From contig JABAQT010000020.1 in NCBI GenBank assembly GCA_019187195.1, forward strand, positions 1 to 64,000: a stretch of DNA of 64,000 bases, written 5' to 3'. Of the stretch, positions 45,340-54,674 are shown one piece after another. Below the pieces are notes generated by a model that saw nothing but the letters and a program-made list of their open reading frames with translations, did no database searches and had not been told where the DNA came from. Position 1 is the stretch's first letter, and the number at the start of each line of letters is the position of its first letter. A program made the position numbers and the translations under genes. This DNA is from Bryobacteraceae bacterium (GTDB lineage Bacteria; Acidobacteriota; Terriglobia; Bryobacterales; Bryobacteraceae).

Positions 45340-46692
45340 TTACGCCACCGCCTGGCGCAAACACTCCTCGAGCACATCCACCGCGTAATCGGCCTGGTCG
45401 CGCGTCACCACCAGCGGGGGCGACACGCGGATCGTATTCTGTCCGGCGCCGAGCACCAGGACGCCCCGTTCAAACGCCAGTTGGCAGATCCGGTCCCGAA
45501 GGGCCGCATCCCGCTCCCGCGTATCCTGGTCCCTGACGAACTCGATTCCGATCATGAGACCCGCACCACGCACCTCGCCCACCCGTCCGTACCGCGCCGG
45601 CCACTCCCGTAAACGGTTCATCATATGGGCCCCAACCTTGGCCGCGTTCTCGACCAGGCCTTCCTCCAGTAGTTCCAACGTGGCGAGCGATGCCGCCACC
45701 GCCACCGGGTTCCCTCCGAAGGTCGAAGCATGAGCCCCGGGCGGCCACTGCATGATCTCCGCCCGCGCCATGGTCGCCCCTAGCGGCAGTCCGCTGGCGA
45801 TGCCCTTGGCCACCGCCATGATGTCTGGCGTCAGCCCGAAATGCTCCGATGCCCACATCTTTCCCGTGCGTCCCATCCCGCTCTGCACCTCATCGGCGAT
45901 GATCAGCGCCCCCAGCTTCTCCGCCACCCGCCGCAACTCGTCGAAAAACTTCCGCGGCGGCGTCACATAGCCGCCCTCTCCCTGCACCGGCTCGAGCACG
46001 ATCGCCGCCAGCTCTTCGGCGGGCAGAATCGTCTTCACCAGTTGCTCCTCGATCACCTTGACGCACTCGACGGCGCAGGTATCCGGCGACTTCCCGTAGG
46101 CACAGCGGTAGCAGTAGGCGTAAGGAATATGGGTCACGCCCGGTACCAGCGGTCCGAACCCCTTGCGCTGCACGCTCTTGCTCGCGGTCAGGGACAGCGA
46201 GCCGAGCGTCCGTCCATGAAAGCCCCCGAGGAAGGCGATAAACTTGTCGCGCCTGGTATGATAGCGCGCCATCTTCAGCGCCGCCTCGACAGCTTCCGTG
46301 CCGGAGTTGCCGAAGTACACACGGCGCGGCTCATCGCCGGGAGCAAGCCGAGCCAGCCGCTCCGCCAGCCTCACCATGTTCTCGTAGTAGAAATCCGTGC
46401 CCGACATGTGGATCAGGCGCGCCGCCTGCTCCTGAATAGCCTGCACCACCTTCGGATGGCAGTGGCCGCTCGCCACCACCGCGATGCCGGCATTCATATC
46501 GAGGAACCGGTTTCCGTCCACATCGTGTACGATCGCCCCCTCGCCGCGTTCCACCACCAGCGGATAGGGCCGGGCATAGGAAGGCGAAACCACCGCCTTG
46601 TCGCGCGCGATCACCGCCGCCGCCTTCGGGCCTGGAAGAGCGGTTACAATCCTGGGAACATCCGTTCTTCCTTCATCGAGCGTTCTCGCCAT
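45340..46692 (-). CDS. Class III pyridoxal-phosphate aminotransferase (GabT/ArgD-like)
   Basis: The protein has 450 residues. Family motifs are YFGNSGTEAVEAALKMAR, FLGGFHGRTLGSL, EPVQGEGGY, IIADEVQSGMGRTG, and the PLP Lys in MAVAKGIASGLPLGA. The overall layout fits 4-aminobutyrate, acetylornithine or related omega-amino transferases, including the long N-terminal arm. Substrate cannot be fixed from sequence. An unusual Cys-rich insert YCYRCAYGKSPDTCAVEC is seen near residue 200. It leads the leftward group with the methyltransferase and yraN. Confidence 0.88.
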   Translation of the reverse strand: MARTLDEGRTDVPRIVTALPGPKAAAVIARDKAVVSPSYARPYPLVVERGEGAIVHDVDGNRFLDMNAGIAVVASGHCHPKVVQAIQEQAARLIHMSGTDFYYENMVRLAERLARLAPGDEPRRVYFGNSGTEAVEAALKMARYHTRRDKFIAFLGGFHGRTLGSLSLTASKSVQRKGFGPLVPGVTHIPYAYCYRCAYGKSPDTCAVECVKVIEEQLVKTILPAEELAAIVLEPVQGEGGYVTPPRKFFDELRRVAEKLGALIIADEVQSGMGRTGKMWASEHFGLTPDIMAVAKGIASGLPLGATMARAEIMQWPPGAHASTFGGNPVAVAASLATLELLEEGLVENAAKVGAHMMNRLREWPARYGRVGEVRGAGLMIGIEFVRDQDTRERDAALRDRICQLAFERGVLVLGAGQNTIRVSPPLVVTRDQADYAVDVLEECLRQAVA

Positions 46693-46797
46693 GGTAATCT
46701 CCTTCCATTTCCGGACAATAGGTAGACGCTCAGGCCGCGGTTGCTTGCTAACCTCCCGCCCCGGGGCGCCGCCTCTTCCTCAAGGCCGGTCCGGTTT

Positions 46798-48666
46798 TCA
46801 TACGCACCGGGAAGGTTCCGCACTGCACCGCGAAGCGGACAAAACGTTGATGGCCGTTTCCAGCGAATAGCACTCCCCAATGGCTTCCCGGGCGCCCATC
46901 ATCTGGTAGATCTTCGCCGTGAATTCATAGGCCGGGGGCATGTGGTGGAAGAAATGCAGCGGCCGCGGGGCGAGCAGGCCGGCCGCCTCCGGCAGATCCG
47001 TATAGCGCAGCACGTTGAGCAATACAGGCCCGTCCCAGTGACTCTCGGTAGGCTCGATCATCAGCACTCCGCCGATCCTTGGCTCGAGCAGCGCCGCATA
47101 CAGCGCCACTCCGGCGTCTGTTCCTCTTCCCGCCACCGTGATCTGCGCGGCCTGCAAGCCGCGGACTACACGCAATACCTCCTCGACGCGCAGCGCGTCG
47201 GGCGAGGTCCCCACGTGCATCGCATTGCGGAGCGTGTCGCGGTTCGTGGTGAACCGCGGATACACCAGCATCCGCGTAGCGTCCTTGGGAAACCCGGCAA
47301 AGCGGAAGAAATTCGCCGTCGCGGCGGCTTCTTCGTCATGCGGTACAAGATAGACCAGCGCCCGGCTGTTCCCGCCCTGCGCCCTTGAACTCCCTTTCTC
47401 GAGTGCCGCAAACACGCGTTTCTCGAGCAACTCCGTCAACTCGCGGCGGCGCTTGATCCATGCCCCCCGGTTGCCGGGGACGGCCGGTTTCGCCGCCGGG
47501 CGGAAAACCAGGTCGATCTTCGGGTTGATGGCGTCCCTTGGAGGATGCCCCTGGAAGACCGCCAGTTGCCGCGGTTCGGCGTTCACATAGCGCATCTCGA
47601 GTTTCCGGCCCGGCTTGCCGAGCAGGTGCGTATCGAACCAGGCGATCGCTTCTTCCCTCAAGTAATCCGAATCCGCGTGGCCGGTATCGACCACAATGTT
47701 CCGGAACCGGTCCGGCTTCCCATAGCTGCCGTAGAGGACCTTCATCAGCTCTTCGAACTTCGTATAGCCCGCTACGGGAAACAGCGAATCCTTGCGCCCG
47801 TGCGCCATCAGGAGCGGGCGGGGGGCGATCAGCGCTCCCTGGTGCGCCATCTCCTGGCGGTGGAAGTTCAACGGGAACATGCAATCGCAATGGCCCTTCT
47901 GCGTGTTCTCGTGGAGGTTCGCGACGTAGGTGCTGATGCCCATTATGGGCGCCGCGACGCGAATCCGGTCATCGAGCGCGGCCGTAAACCAGGTCATCGC
48001 GGCGCCTCCCGACCGGCCCGTCATCCCCATCTTCTGTTTGTCCACTTCCGGGCGTGTCTCGAGGTAATCCATCGCGCGGATGGCGTTCCATGTCTCCACC
48101 CCGGCCGGCGTATACCCCCTTGCATACCAGTCCCAATGCTTCAGCCCGTACACCCCGTGGTGCACTGAATAGATCTCGCCGATTTGTATCGTGTCCGGAA
48201 TCAGGCAGGCGTACCCGTTCCGGGCAAAGGAGATTCCGTGCCGCTGGTATGCCGTCTTCGAACCTTCGGCGGGACCGGCGTGCCCGCAAACGTAAACGAT
48301 CCCCGGAACGGGCCCGTCCCTTCTCGCGGGCAGGTACAAGTTCGCCGTTACATAACACTTCGGAATGCTCTCGAAGACCACGCGCTCGACCACATAATCT
48401 TCAAAGTCGAGTTTTCCCGTGACGCGCGCCCGGAGATCGGTCCGCGCGGGCCAGGGGTCGAGCCCGAGCATGTCCTGGAGTTCCTGTCTCCTGCGCTTCC
48501 GCAGTGGCTCCCATGTCTCCCGGGAGGCCAGTTCCGCCTCGGTTCCAGCCATTATTTTCGCGGCTTCCTCTTCGAGAACGGAGAGATAGGCCGGCGGTGC
48601 GCCGGATTGAGCGGCTCCGGCAACCGCCGCCCCCGGAAACAGGCGGAACATCTGACGGCGATTCAT
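46798..48666 (-). CDS. Exported alpha/beta hydrolase, acetyl xylan esterase-like
   Basis: The start at 48666 gives 622 residues with a twin-arginine-like start (MNRRQMFRLFPGAAVAGAA). The hydrolase domain has GIVYVCGHAG, a nucleophile elbow MTGRSGGAAMTW and LIAPRPLLMAHGRKDSLFPV with the acid residue. A second C-terminal domain of about 200 residues has no clear motif. Family relatives remove acetyl groups from plant polysaccharides or act on pectin fragments. Export fits this role. Confidence 0.77.
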   Translation of the reverse strand: MNRRQMFRLFPGAAVAGAAQSGAPPAYLSVLEEEAAKIMAGTEAELASRETWEPLRKRRRQELQDMLGLDPWPARTDLRARVTGKLDFEDYVVERVVFESIPKCYVTANLYLPARRDGPVPGIVYVCGHAGPAEGSKTAYQRHGISFARNGYACLIPDTIQIGEIYSVHHGVYGLKHWDWYARGYTPAGVETWNAIRAMDYLETRPEVDKQKMGMTGRSGGAAMTWFTAALDDRIRVAAPIMGISTYVANLHENTQKGHCDCMFPLNFHRQEMAHQGALIAPRPLLMAHGRKDSLFPVAGYTKFEELMKVLYGSYGKPDRFRNIVVDTGHADSDYLREEAIAWFDTHLLGKPGRKLEMRYVNAEPRQLAVFQGHPPRDAINPKIDLVFRPAAKPAVPGNRGAWIKRRRELTELLEKRVFAALEKGSSRAQGGNSRALVYLVPHDEEAAATANFFRFAGFPKDATRMLVYPRFTTNRDTLRNAMHVGTSPDALRVEEVLRVVRGLQAAQITVAGRGTDAGVALYAALLEPRIGGVLMIEPTESHWDGPVLLNVLRYTDLPEAAGLLAPRPLHFFHHMPPAYEFTAKIYQMMGAREAIGECYSLETAINVLSASRCSAEPSRCV

Positions 48667-48775
48667 TATGACCCCCGATTCAAAATACACTACTTTCCCT
48701 CATGGGTGAAACGCCGCAGGTGTGTCCCATAACCCATTGATCCCCTGTAACGGACACGCGTCACGAATACTTTTC

Positions 48776-48801
48776 AACCGTCTGCCGATTGGCAGACGGT
48801 T
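48776..48801 (+). other. Strong hairpin before the small membrane protein gene
   Basis: AACCGTCTGCC (48776-48786) and GGCAGACGGTT (48791-48801) form a perfect 11-base stem with the loop GATT. It ends 33 bases before the ATG at 48835. It is followed by TTGC, not a T-run, so intrinsic termination is unlikely in either direction. A leader structure or protein-binding site is more likely. Confidence 0.5.
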
Positions 48802-48834
48802 TGCTCATACAACCTGGTGAAAGGAGTAGCGGCA

Positions 48835-49137
48835 ATGCCGGACGAAGTTCTCTCCATGGCAACCGAATGGATCGTCCTGGCGGTGTTGACGGCTGCCGTC
48901 ATCGGCTTGGCCCTATACCGGCATCTGATTACCCAGAAGCAGGATTTCCATCTTCATACGGAAACTCGGGAGGCCTCCATCGCGGGCCGGCAATCCATGA
49001 CAGCGGGCCGTCTGCTCGCCATCGACAGGTGGGGTAAGGTTCTGACCGTGGTTACCATCGTGTATTTCCTCGCCCTGCTGGCTTGCATGTTGTATAGGGA
49101 GTTCCAGAAATCAGCCAATCAGATACTTATGAATTGA
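48835..49137 (+). CDS. Small membrane protein, unknown function
   Basis: The start at 48835 follows AAAGGAG and gives 100 residues. Two membrane segments are predicted near residues 11-29 (WIVLAVLTAAVIGLALY) and 68-88 (VLTVVTIVYFLALLACMLY), with a His/Lys-containing soluble loop between them. I do not recognise a family. Its location just before the baeRF-like gene, both on the plus strand, suggests one unit. Confidence 0.63.
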   Translation: MPDEVLSMATEWIVLAVLTAAVIGLALYRHLITQKQDFHLHTETREASIAGRQSMTAGRLLAIDRWGKVLTVVTIVYFLALLACMLYREFQKSANQILMN

Positions 49138-49299
49138 GACATTCCTTTTTGACGGAGCATGCTTTCTTCCACCCGGCGGCTCCGCGAAGTGCAATGGGTT
49201 CAGGGCAGCGCGCCATCCGCTCGGAGAACGCGTTGCCCTTTTCTGATTCCGAGCATCAGGAGGCGTTCGTCTCGGGGCTTTTCCTTGACAACGGGAGTT

Positions 49300-50439
49300 G
49301 TGCTGTTTCCGTCTCTCACCGTCGCTCACCTGCATCGCATGGGCAAGACCATCCCGCCCGCCATTTCCGTCCTCCTTCCCGGCCTCGCTTCGAATTCGTG
49401 CCGTCTGCGCCAGGCGGTTGATGAAATCTTTCGCGTCCTCATCGGCAGAGGTTGGGCCCACCATGAGGTGGCTCACCTGGTGGCCCCCCTCCTGACTCTT
49501 TCGAGTGACCCCGGCCTGTGCGAGGGCCGCAAGTGCGGCATGGCGCTCTATTTGAGCCGCTGCGGATTCCACTGTTTCGAGGTTCCCGCCGATGTCCCCG
49601 AAACCGTTGTCGTTTCCACTCACTTCTACATCAAACCTCTGCTCGAATGGCTCACCGCGCCGAGAGACTTCCTGATCCTCGAGCTGTCTCTGGCGGGAGC
49701 CGGGCTGAAGCGTGTCTCCAACGGCATGCTGACCGAAGTCGCCCTCCCGCGCGCCGTCCCCACCTCGCTCGAGGAGATCGCTTCCTCGGACGCCCCCGCC
49801 CGCCCTCCAACCCGCCTCGCGGGCAAAGGTTCTCCCCCCTCGAACGCCATCTCCTTCGGCATCTCTTCCGCCAGTGAAGAGCGGCGGATACGGTTCTTTT
49901 GCGCCATGGTGGACCGTGGCCTCCATTCCTACCTCCAGGATCTCGGCCTCCCCCTGGTGCTGGCCGGACCCGCCCACATGGTGAATGCTTATCGCAAACA
50001 GAATACTTATCCCGCCACGATCATCACGCCGCTGCTCGGCAACGCCGAATCGATGCCTCCCGGGGAGTTCCTCGACCGCGCCAGGGCGCTCGTGAGGGAT
50101 GAGAAAGTGCAGCAGGCCGTCCGCCACCTCGCCGGGATGGAGGAATACGCCCCCGGCGACCGCTGGTCCACAACGCTCGGCAGCGTTCTTCGCGCCGCCG
50201 CCGAGGGCCGCGTTTCCAGGCTCTTTCTCGCATCCGGCGGGGCGTGCCAGGGTGATTTTCACGAAGCGCTCGGTGACTCCACCGGCCCTTTCCCGGTCGA
50301 GGAGGATCTCCTCAACGTCATCGCCATCGAGACTCTGGCTCAGGGCGGAGAGTTGAACCTCATTCCCTCCGACCAGTTGCCGGCCCGCGCCCAGGTGGCG
50401 GCGCTGTTCCGCTACTCTCAGGATTCCGTTGAAGAATAG
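49300..50439 (+). CDS. baeRF3-like (archaeo-eukaryotic release factor-related) protein
   Basis: The frame is open from 49159, but residues before about 49300 look unlike the family (Arg-rich, no motif). The listed GTG gives 379 residues starting LFPSLTVAHLHRMGKTIPPAISVLLP, which aligns with the usual baeRF N-terminus; ATG 49339 is an alternative. Later motifs are PRDFLILELSLAGAGLKRVS, RRIRFFCAMVDRGLHSYLQ, LVLAGPAHMVNAYRK and the end VAALFRYSQ. This group resembles the peptidyl-release domain of eRF1 and is proposed to act at ribosomes, but no bacterial member has a firm function. Confidence 0.66.
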   Translation: MLFPSLTVAHLHRMGKTIPPAISVLLPGLASNSCRLRQAVDEIFRVLIGRGWAHHEVAHLVAPLLTLSSDPGLCEGRKCGMALYLSRCGFHCFEVPADVPETVVVSTHFYIKPLLEWLTAPRDFLILELSLAGAGLKRVSNGMLTEVALPRAVPTSLEEIASSDAPARPPTRLAGKGSPPSNAISFGISSASEERRIRFFCAMVDRGLHSYLQDLGLPLVLAGPAHMVNAYRKQNTYPATIITPLLGNAESMPPGEFLDRARALVRDEKVQQAVRHLAGMEEYAPGDRWSTTLGSVLRAAAEGRVSRLFLASGGACQGDFHEALGDSTGPFPVEEDLLNVIAIETLAQGGELNLIPSDQLPARAQVAALFRYSQDSVEE

Positions 50440-50448
50440 AGGCGCGCG

Positions 50449-51354
50449 TTACCGGCTGATGATCCCTCTCTCCAATAGCCAGTCCTTCATTCTCTGGGGC
50501 CACTCCATGACCGGAGCCGGCTTCTTCGTGGGGCGCAGGCCGAATCCGTGCCCCCCATATGCGTAGATGTGCATCTCCGTGGGGATGCGCCTCGCTTCCA
50601 ATTCGAGGTAGAACTTCACCGTCGGCTCCACGTGTGAAGGGTCGTCGCCGGCGCACACCAGAAATGCCGGCGGCGCATTCGCGGGAACAGGAAACAGCGG
50701 GTCCGCGTCTGGTTTCATCGCGCCCGGGCGGTACCACGGGTAGACCAGAACCGTGAAGTCGGGCCGCGAACTCTCGCGCTCGACCGGATCGGAAGCATCC
50801 GCCCTGCCGCCATCGAACTTCGTTTCCACCATGCCCGCTACCTCGCCCCCCGCCGAGAAACCGATGAACCCGATCTTCCCCGGATCGACGCCCCATTCCG
50901 CCGCATGGCTCCGCGCCAGGCGGATGGACCGCGCCGCGTCCGCATAAACCTCGCCAGGCAGCGTGTACTTCGACCCCTCCGCCTTCGCCAGCCGGTATTT
51001 CAGCACGAATGCGGCGATGCCCTGGGCATTCAGCCAGTCCGCGATCTCCCAGCCTTCCTTCTCGATCACCAGTTGCCGGTGCCCGCCTCCGGGCGCTACC
51101 ACCATCGCCGCTCCCGTGGCCTTATCAACCGGCGGTAGAAACACATAGATCGCCGGATAGTGTGTCACGGTGTAGTTGGCGGGCCATCCCTGATACTTTG
51201 GATTCGCCGACGGCTTGGAAACCTCCGGCCCCGTGACCCCCTCGGACCCGGGCGCGCCGTGCGGCCACAGTTTGATCTCTTCTCCCCGCCGCGCCGCCGC
51301 GGCCACGCAGGTCAACAGCAGACACGCCTTCAGCAGTCTTGAAACCATGGCCAT
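50449..51354 (-). CDS. Secreted alpha/beta hydrolase (esterase/lipase type)
   Basis: The protein has 301 residues and a signal peptide (LLKACLLLTCVAAAARRG). Esterase motifs are AMVVAPGGGHRQL for the oxyanion hole, GFIGFSAGGEVAG for the nucleophile Ser, LVCAGDDPSHV for the acid and YGGHGFGL for the His. It resembles acetyl esterases found near polysaccharide-degrading genes. It starts 9 bases after the stop of the zinc-site protein and is probably co-transcribed with it. Confidence 0.84.
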   Translation of the reverse strand: MAMVSRLLKACLLLTCVAAAARRGEEIKLWPHGAPGSEGVTGPEVSKPSANPKYQGWPANYTVTHYPAIYVFLPPVDKATGAAMVVAPGGGHRQLVIEKEGWEIADWLNAQGIAAFVLKYRLAKAEGSKYTLPGEVYADAARSIRLARSHAAEWGVDPGKIGFIGFSAGGEVAGMVETKFDGGRADASDPVERESSRPDFTVLVYPWYRPGAMKPDADPLFPVPANAPPAFLVCAGDDPSHVEPTVKFYLELEARRIPTEMHIYAYGGHGFGLRPTKKPAPVMEWPQRMKDWLLERGIISR

Positions 51355-51363
51355 CCTCCCGCC

Positions 51364-52005
51364 CTACGGAATAATCAGCGACGGCGATTGCTGCTCCGCC
51401 GCCAATGGCCGCTCCTGGCCGTAGCGCTGCAGCAGGAACGAAAGGAAAGACCGCCCGCGCGGGCGCTTATTGTCCCAGTGAATCCCAACGCGCTGCAGAA
51501 ATACAAGCACGCCCAGCACATCCGCGTCCCTCATGCTATGCACACCCGTCTGCCGCGCCTCCGCCTCCTGAAACCGCCCGATTTCCTCGAGCGTCCGCTG
51601 CTGGATCAGGCCGGCCACCGGGTTCGTGGGCCGTGATTCGTAAATCAGCCCGCTCTGCCTCGTACGGTAAGTCCGGATCATCGTCTCCAGCGCCTCCCGC
51701 AGGTCGTTGTCATTCGCCCCGGCAGCGCTCAGCGTGGCGCCGAGAAGCATCCGCGCAAGAGCATCCAGCAGCGCCTCGTGTTCGTTCATGAACTCATCCG
51801 TCACCCGGACATCCTGGTTCGGAATCAGCTTCGGATCGACTTCGGTGAACTTCTCGTGTTTTCGCGCCTCGAGCAGGTACTCGCAATCGAGTGGACAGTC
51901 GATGCTGACCTCGCGCTCCGTTCCACAACACTGGGAGCAGATGTCACCCCCCACCCCGGGACAATACCGGCGTGCTTTCCGGGTCTCGCAGATTCGGCAC
52001 TCCAC
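51364..52005 (-). CDS. Cys-rich zinc-site protein, unknown function
   Basis: The protein has 213 residues. The first 45 hold a Cys cluster: MECRICETRK, RRYCPGVGGDICSQCCG and IDCPLDCEYLLEA, likely binding one or two zinc ions. The rest is helical with no catalytic motif. Similar short Cys-rich N-termini occur in conserved bacterial proteins of unknown role. It is divergent from a 53-residue gene by 23 bases. Confidence 0.7.
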   Translation of the reverse strand: MECRICETRKARRYCPGVGGDICSQCCGTEREVSIDCPLDCEYLLEARKHEKFTEVDPKLIPNQDVRVTDEFMNEHEALLDALARMLLGATLSAAGANDNDLREALETMIRTYRTRQSGLIYESRPTNPVAGLIQQRTLEEIGRFQEAEARQTGVHSMRDADVLGVLVFLQRVGIHWDNKRPRGRSFLSFLLQRYGQERPLAAEQQSPSLIIP

Positions 52006-52028
52006 GTTGCCATCGTATCATTAGGTCG

Positions 52029-52190
52029 ATGGCACGCACGGACATTTTCCTGAAAGTAGTGGTCGAGCACGAGGAGGAAGAAAACGCTTCGCGGCTGGCC
52101 GAAGAGATCTGCCGCCGCCTCGAGAAACTCTATGGAGTGCGTTACGCCGAAGTCTCGAGCATGGTTCGCCAGGGAGCGTCGGAAAACTGA
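52029..52190 (+). CDS. Very small conserved-looking protein
   Basis: The ATG at 52029 gives 53 residues (MARTDIFLKVVVEHEEEENA) with one strand and one amphipathic helix (RLAEEICRRLEKLYGV). It is highly charged. The compact fold and clean start support a gene, but no family is recognised. The upstream part of its frame reads through the zinc-site gene and is not coding. It ends 3 bases before the stop of the convergent acyl-CoA ligase gene. Confidence 0.5.
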   Translation: MARTDIFLKVVVEHEEEENASRLAEEICRRLEKLYGVRYAEVSSMVRQGASEN

Positions 52191-52193
52191 CCA

Positions 52194-53804
52194 TCACGCC
52201 GTCTGAATCCGCGACGCCGCCTCCAGTCCGCGCAACTCGATTTCCGCGTCCCGCATCCGGAACTTCTGCAGCTTCCCGGTCACTGTTACCGGAAACGCAT
52301 CGACAATGCGCACATACGCCGGCACTTTGTAACGCGCGATGTTCTCGCGGCAGTACTCGCGAATCTCCTCCCCCGTCGCCTTCCCCTCGGGCTTCAGCCG
52401 CACCCAGGCGCAGACAATCTCGCCCAGCCGTTCATCGGGCAGGCCGAACACCGCCACCTCGGAAATCGCCGGGTGCGTGTGGAGAAACTCCTCGATGTCG
52501 CGTGGATAGATGTTCTCCCCTCCGCGAATAATCATGTCCCTCGAACGTCCGCGAATGCCGAAATAGCCGTCGGCATGCATCACCGCCAGATCCCCGGTGT
52601 GCAGCCACCCCTCCTCGTCGATCACTTGCGCCGTCGCCTCCGGATTGCCGTCATAGCCTTTCATGACCAGGTAACCCCGCGTGCATAACTCGCCGGTCTC
52701 GCCCACCTCGACGATCTCGCCCCCAGGACCCGTAATCTTCACCTCCGTTGAAGGCAACGCGCTGCCCACCGTGCCCACACGGTGCTCGAGATCGTCGGTG
52801 GGATGCGAAAGCGTAATCACCGGCGAACTCTCCGTCTGCCCATAAGCGATCGTCATCTCCGTCAAGTGCATGTCCGCCACCACGCGCCGCATCACCTCGA
52901 CCGGGCACGGCGCTCCCGCCATGATCCCCGTTCGCAGGCTGGTGAGATCGAAGCGGGCGAAATCAGGATGCTGAAGTTGGGAGATGAACATCGCCGGCAC
53001 CCCATAGAGGGCCGTCGCGCGTTCCGCTTCCACCGCCTCGAGAGTCGCCAGCGCGTCGAAACCCGCCGACGGCTGGATCAATGCCGCGCCTGTCAGAAAA
53101 CAGAGCAGCGAACTCATCACGCATCCAAAGCAATGGTAGAGCGGAACAGGCATGCACAGCCTGTCCCCTTCGGTAATCCCCAAACGCCGCGCAATCAGCC
53201 ACGCGTTGTTGACCAGGTTGCGGTGGGTCAGCAGCACTCCCTTCGGCGACCCCGTAGTCCCCGACGTATATTGGATGTTCACCACATCCCCCGGCTTCGC
53301 CCCCGCTTCGTAAGGCGCGCCGGCCTCGAGAAACCGCCGCCAGGACGGGTGGTCGAAGTAAACCTCATGCCGGAGCGCCGCCCGCCCGTCCTTGCGGGCA
53401 TCCGCCAGGATCCGACGGTATTCGGAACGCTCATCGGCTTCCCGCAGAAAAATCGCCTTCATCCCCGAACGTTCGAGCACGTAGCGCAGTTCGTAACTCC
53501 GGTAGGCGGGGTTCACGTTCACCAGAACGATGCCCCCTCGCGCCGCGGCCAACTGGAGCAGGATCCACTCCACGTTGTTCGTGGACCAGACCCCAACCCT
53601 ATCGGCGGGCTTGAGGCCCAATCCCGCCAGGCCACGCGCCACCAGTTCCACCTGCTCGTCCAACTCCACCCAATCAAGGCGGATACCCTGGTGCCGCGCC
53701 ACCAGTGCGTCCCGCCGCGGATGCGCCGCTACCGTACGGCGGAAACCTTCGTCAATCGTGAACTCGAGCAGTGCCTCTTCCGGGCCTCTTGCGTAGCTGA
53801 GCAT
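52194..53804 (-). CDS. Acyl-CoA synthetase (AMP-forming)
   Basis: The protein has 536 residues with all adenylate-forming motifs: YTSGTTGSPKGVLLTHRN for the P-loop, MTIAYGQTESSPV, GWLHTGDLAV, the hinge RSRDMIIRGGENIYPRDIEEF, and the late TGKLQKFRMR with the catalytic Lys. It activates a fatty or aromatic acid to its CoA thioester; chain length is not clear. It is cytoplasmic. No beta-oxidation gene is nearby. Confidence 0.9.
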   Translation of the reverse strand: MLSYARGPEEALLEFTIDEGFRRTVAAHPRRDALVARHQGIRLDWVELDEQVELVARGLAGLGLKPADRVGVWSTNNVEWILLQLAAARGGIVLVNVNPAYRSYELRYVLERSGMKAIFLREADERSEYRRILADARKDGRAALRHEVYFDHPSWRRFLEAGAPYEAGAKPGDVVNIQYTSGTTGSPKGVLLTHRNLVNNAWLIARRLGITEGDRLCMPVPLYHCFGCVMSSLLCFLTGAALIQPSAGFDALATLEAVEAERATALYGVPAMFISQLQHPDFARFDLTSLRTGIMAGAPCPVEVMRRVVADMHLTEMTIAYGQTESSPVITLSHPTDDLEHRVGTVGSALPSTEVKITGPGGEIVEVGETGELCTRGYLVMKGYDGNPEATAQVIDEEGWLHTGDLAVMHADGYFGIRGRSRDMIIRGGENIYPRDIEEFLHTHPAISEVAVFGLPDERLGEIVCAWVRLKPEGKATGEEIREYCRENIARYKVPAYVRIVDAFPVTVTGKLQKFRMRDAEIELRGLEAASRIQTA

Positions 53805-53888
53805 TCCCCTCTTCCCGTCTCGGCATGATAGCAGGACATGTTCCCGTTTGCCGCTCCCGATGTGCCGGTTCCCGGCCTTACCCCCGGC

Positions 53889-54650
53889 TCATGCCTGCTT
53901 GCGCGCCAGATAGAAGGTCCGGTACCCGGGGCGGACGAAAGGGTCATCCTTGAAAAATGGAGCGGCATCCCACTTCCGGATGGAACAAAAACCAGCATCG
54001 CGCAGCGCGCCGCGAATCTCCTGGTCCGTCCAGCAGACCTGTTCGATATACTCGTGGCGCCGGCGCCACAAACGGCCTTCGCGGATGAACCATTCGGCGT
54101 CGGCGAACGCCTTGCCGGCGGACCTGTCGTATTCCCCGCGCATCACCAGAACCACGCCGGGTTTCTCGAGCCACCACGTCACGGGCCATATCCGCTCGAA
54201 AGCCAGCTCCGTATTCACATCGAAATAGAAATGACCGCCCGGATGCAACGCGCGCGCGACTGCCCTCGTGACGGAGCCCAAATCCTTCCTTTGCGGAACA
54301 TGGTTCAGAGCATCGAACTCGCAAGTCACCAGCCCTACCTGCCGCGGAAGATGAAAATCTCTCATGTCGGCCCGAATCACCTGCGCCGGCAACCCCGAAG
54401 CGCGAATCTTCCTCCTCGCCAGGCGGCACATCGCCGGAGAGAGGTCGACGGCGTAAACTTTCAGTCCCCGCCGCGCCAGTTCCACCGCCGCCGTCCCGGT
54501 CCCGCAGGCCAGATCGCAGGCGGCGTCGATCCTCGGGAACACATCCGCCAGCAGGTTCGCGCGCGCGAGCGCTCCCCACGAACGGGTGAACCCGAATAAC
54601 TCATCGTAATGTTCCGCGAGTAGTTTGTAGGGACGAACAAGTCGGGGCAT
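53889..54650 (-). CDS. SAM-dependent methyltransferase
   Basis: The protein has 253 residues. The SAM fold is clear: AEHYDELFGF, CDLACGTGTAAVELARRG, VYAVDLSPAM, ADMRDFHLP and CEFDALNHV. It fits small-molecule methyltransferases of class I; the acceptor is unknown. It lies between the PEP-CTERM gene and the acyl-CoA ligase, all leftward, with gaps of 24 and 84 bases. Confidence 0.85.
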   Translation of the reverse strand: MPRLVRPYKLLAEHYDELFGFTRSWGALARANLLADVFPRIDAACDLACGTGTAAVELARRGLKVYAVDLSPAMCRLARRKIRASGLPAQVIRADMRDFHLPRQVGLVTCEFDALNHVPQRKDLGSVTRAVARALHPGGHFYFDVNTELAFERIWPVTWWLEKPGVVLVMRGEYDRSAGKAFADAEWFIREGRLWRRRHEYIEQVCWTDQEIRGALRDAGFCSIRKWDAAPFFKDDPFVRPGYRTFYLARKQA

Positions 54651-54674
54651 GGCTGAGTAGCCCTGACCGCTATC

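Noticed and set aside
48776-48801. Intrinsic terminator
   Set aside because: The stem is strong, but neither strand has a T-run after it, and it lies in the leader of the next gene.
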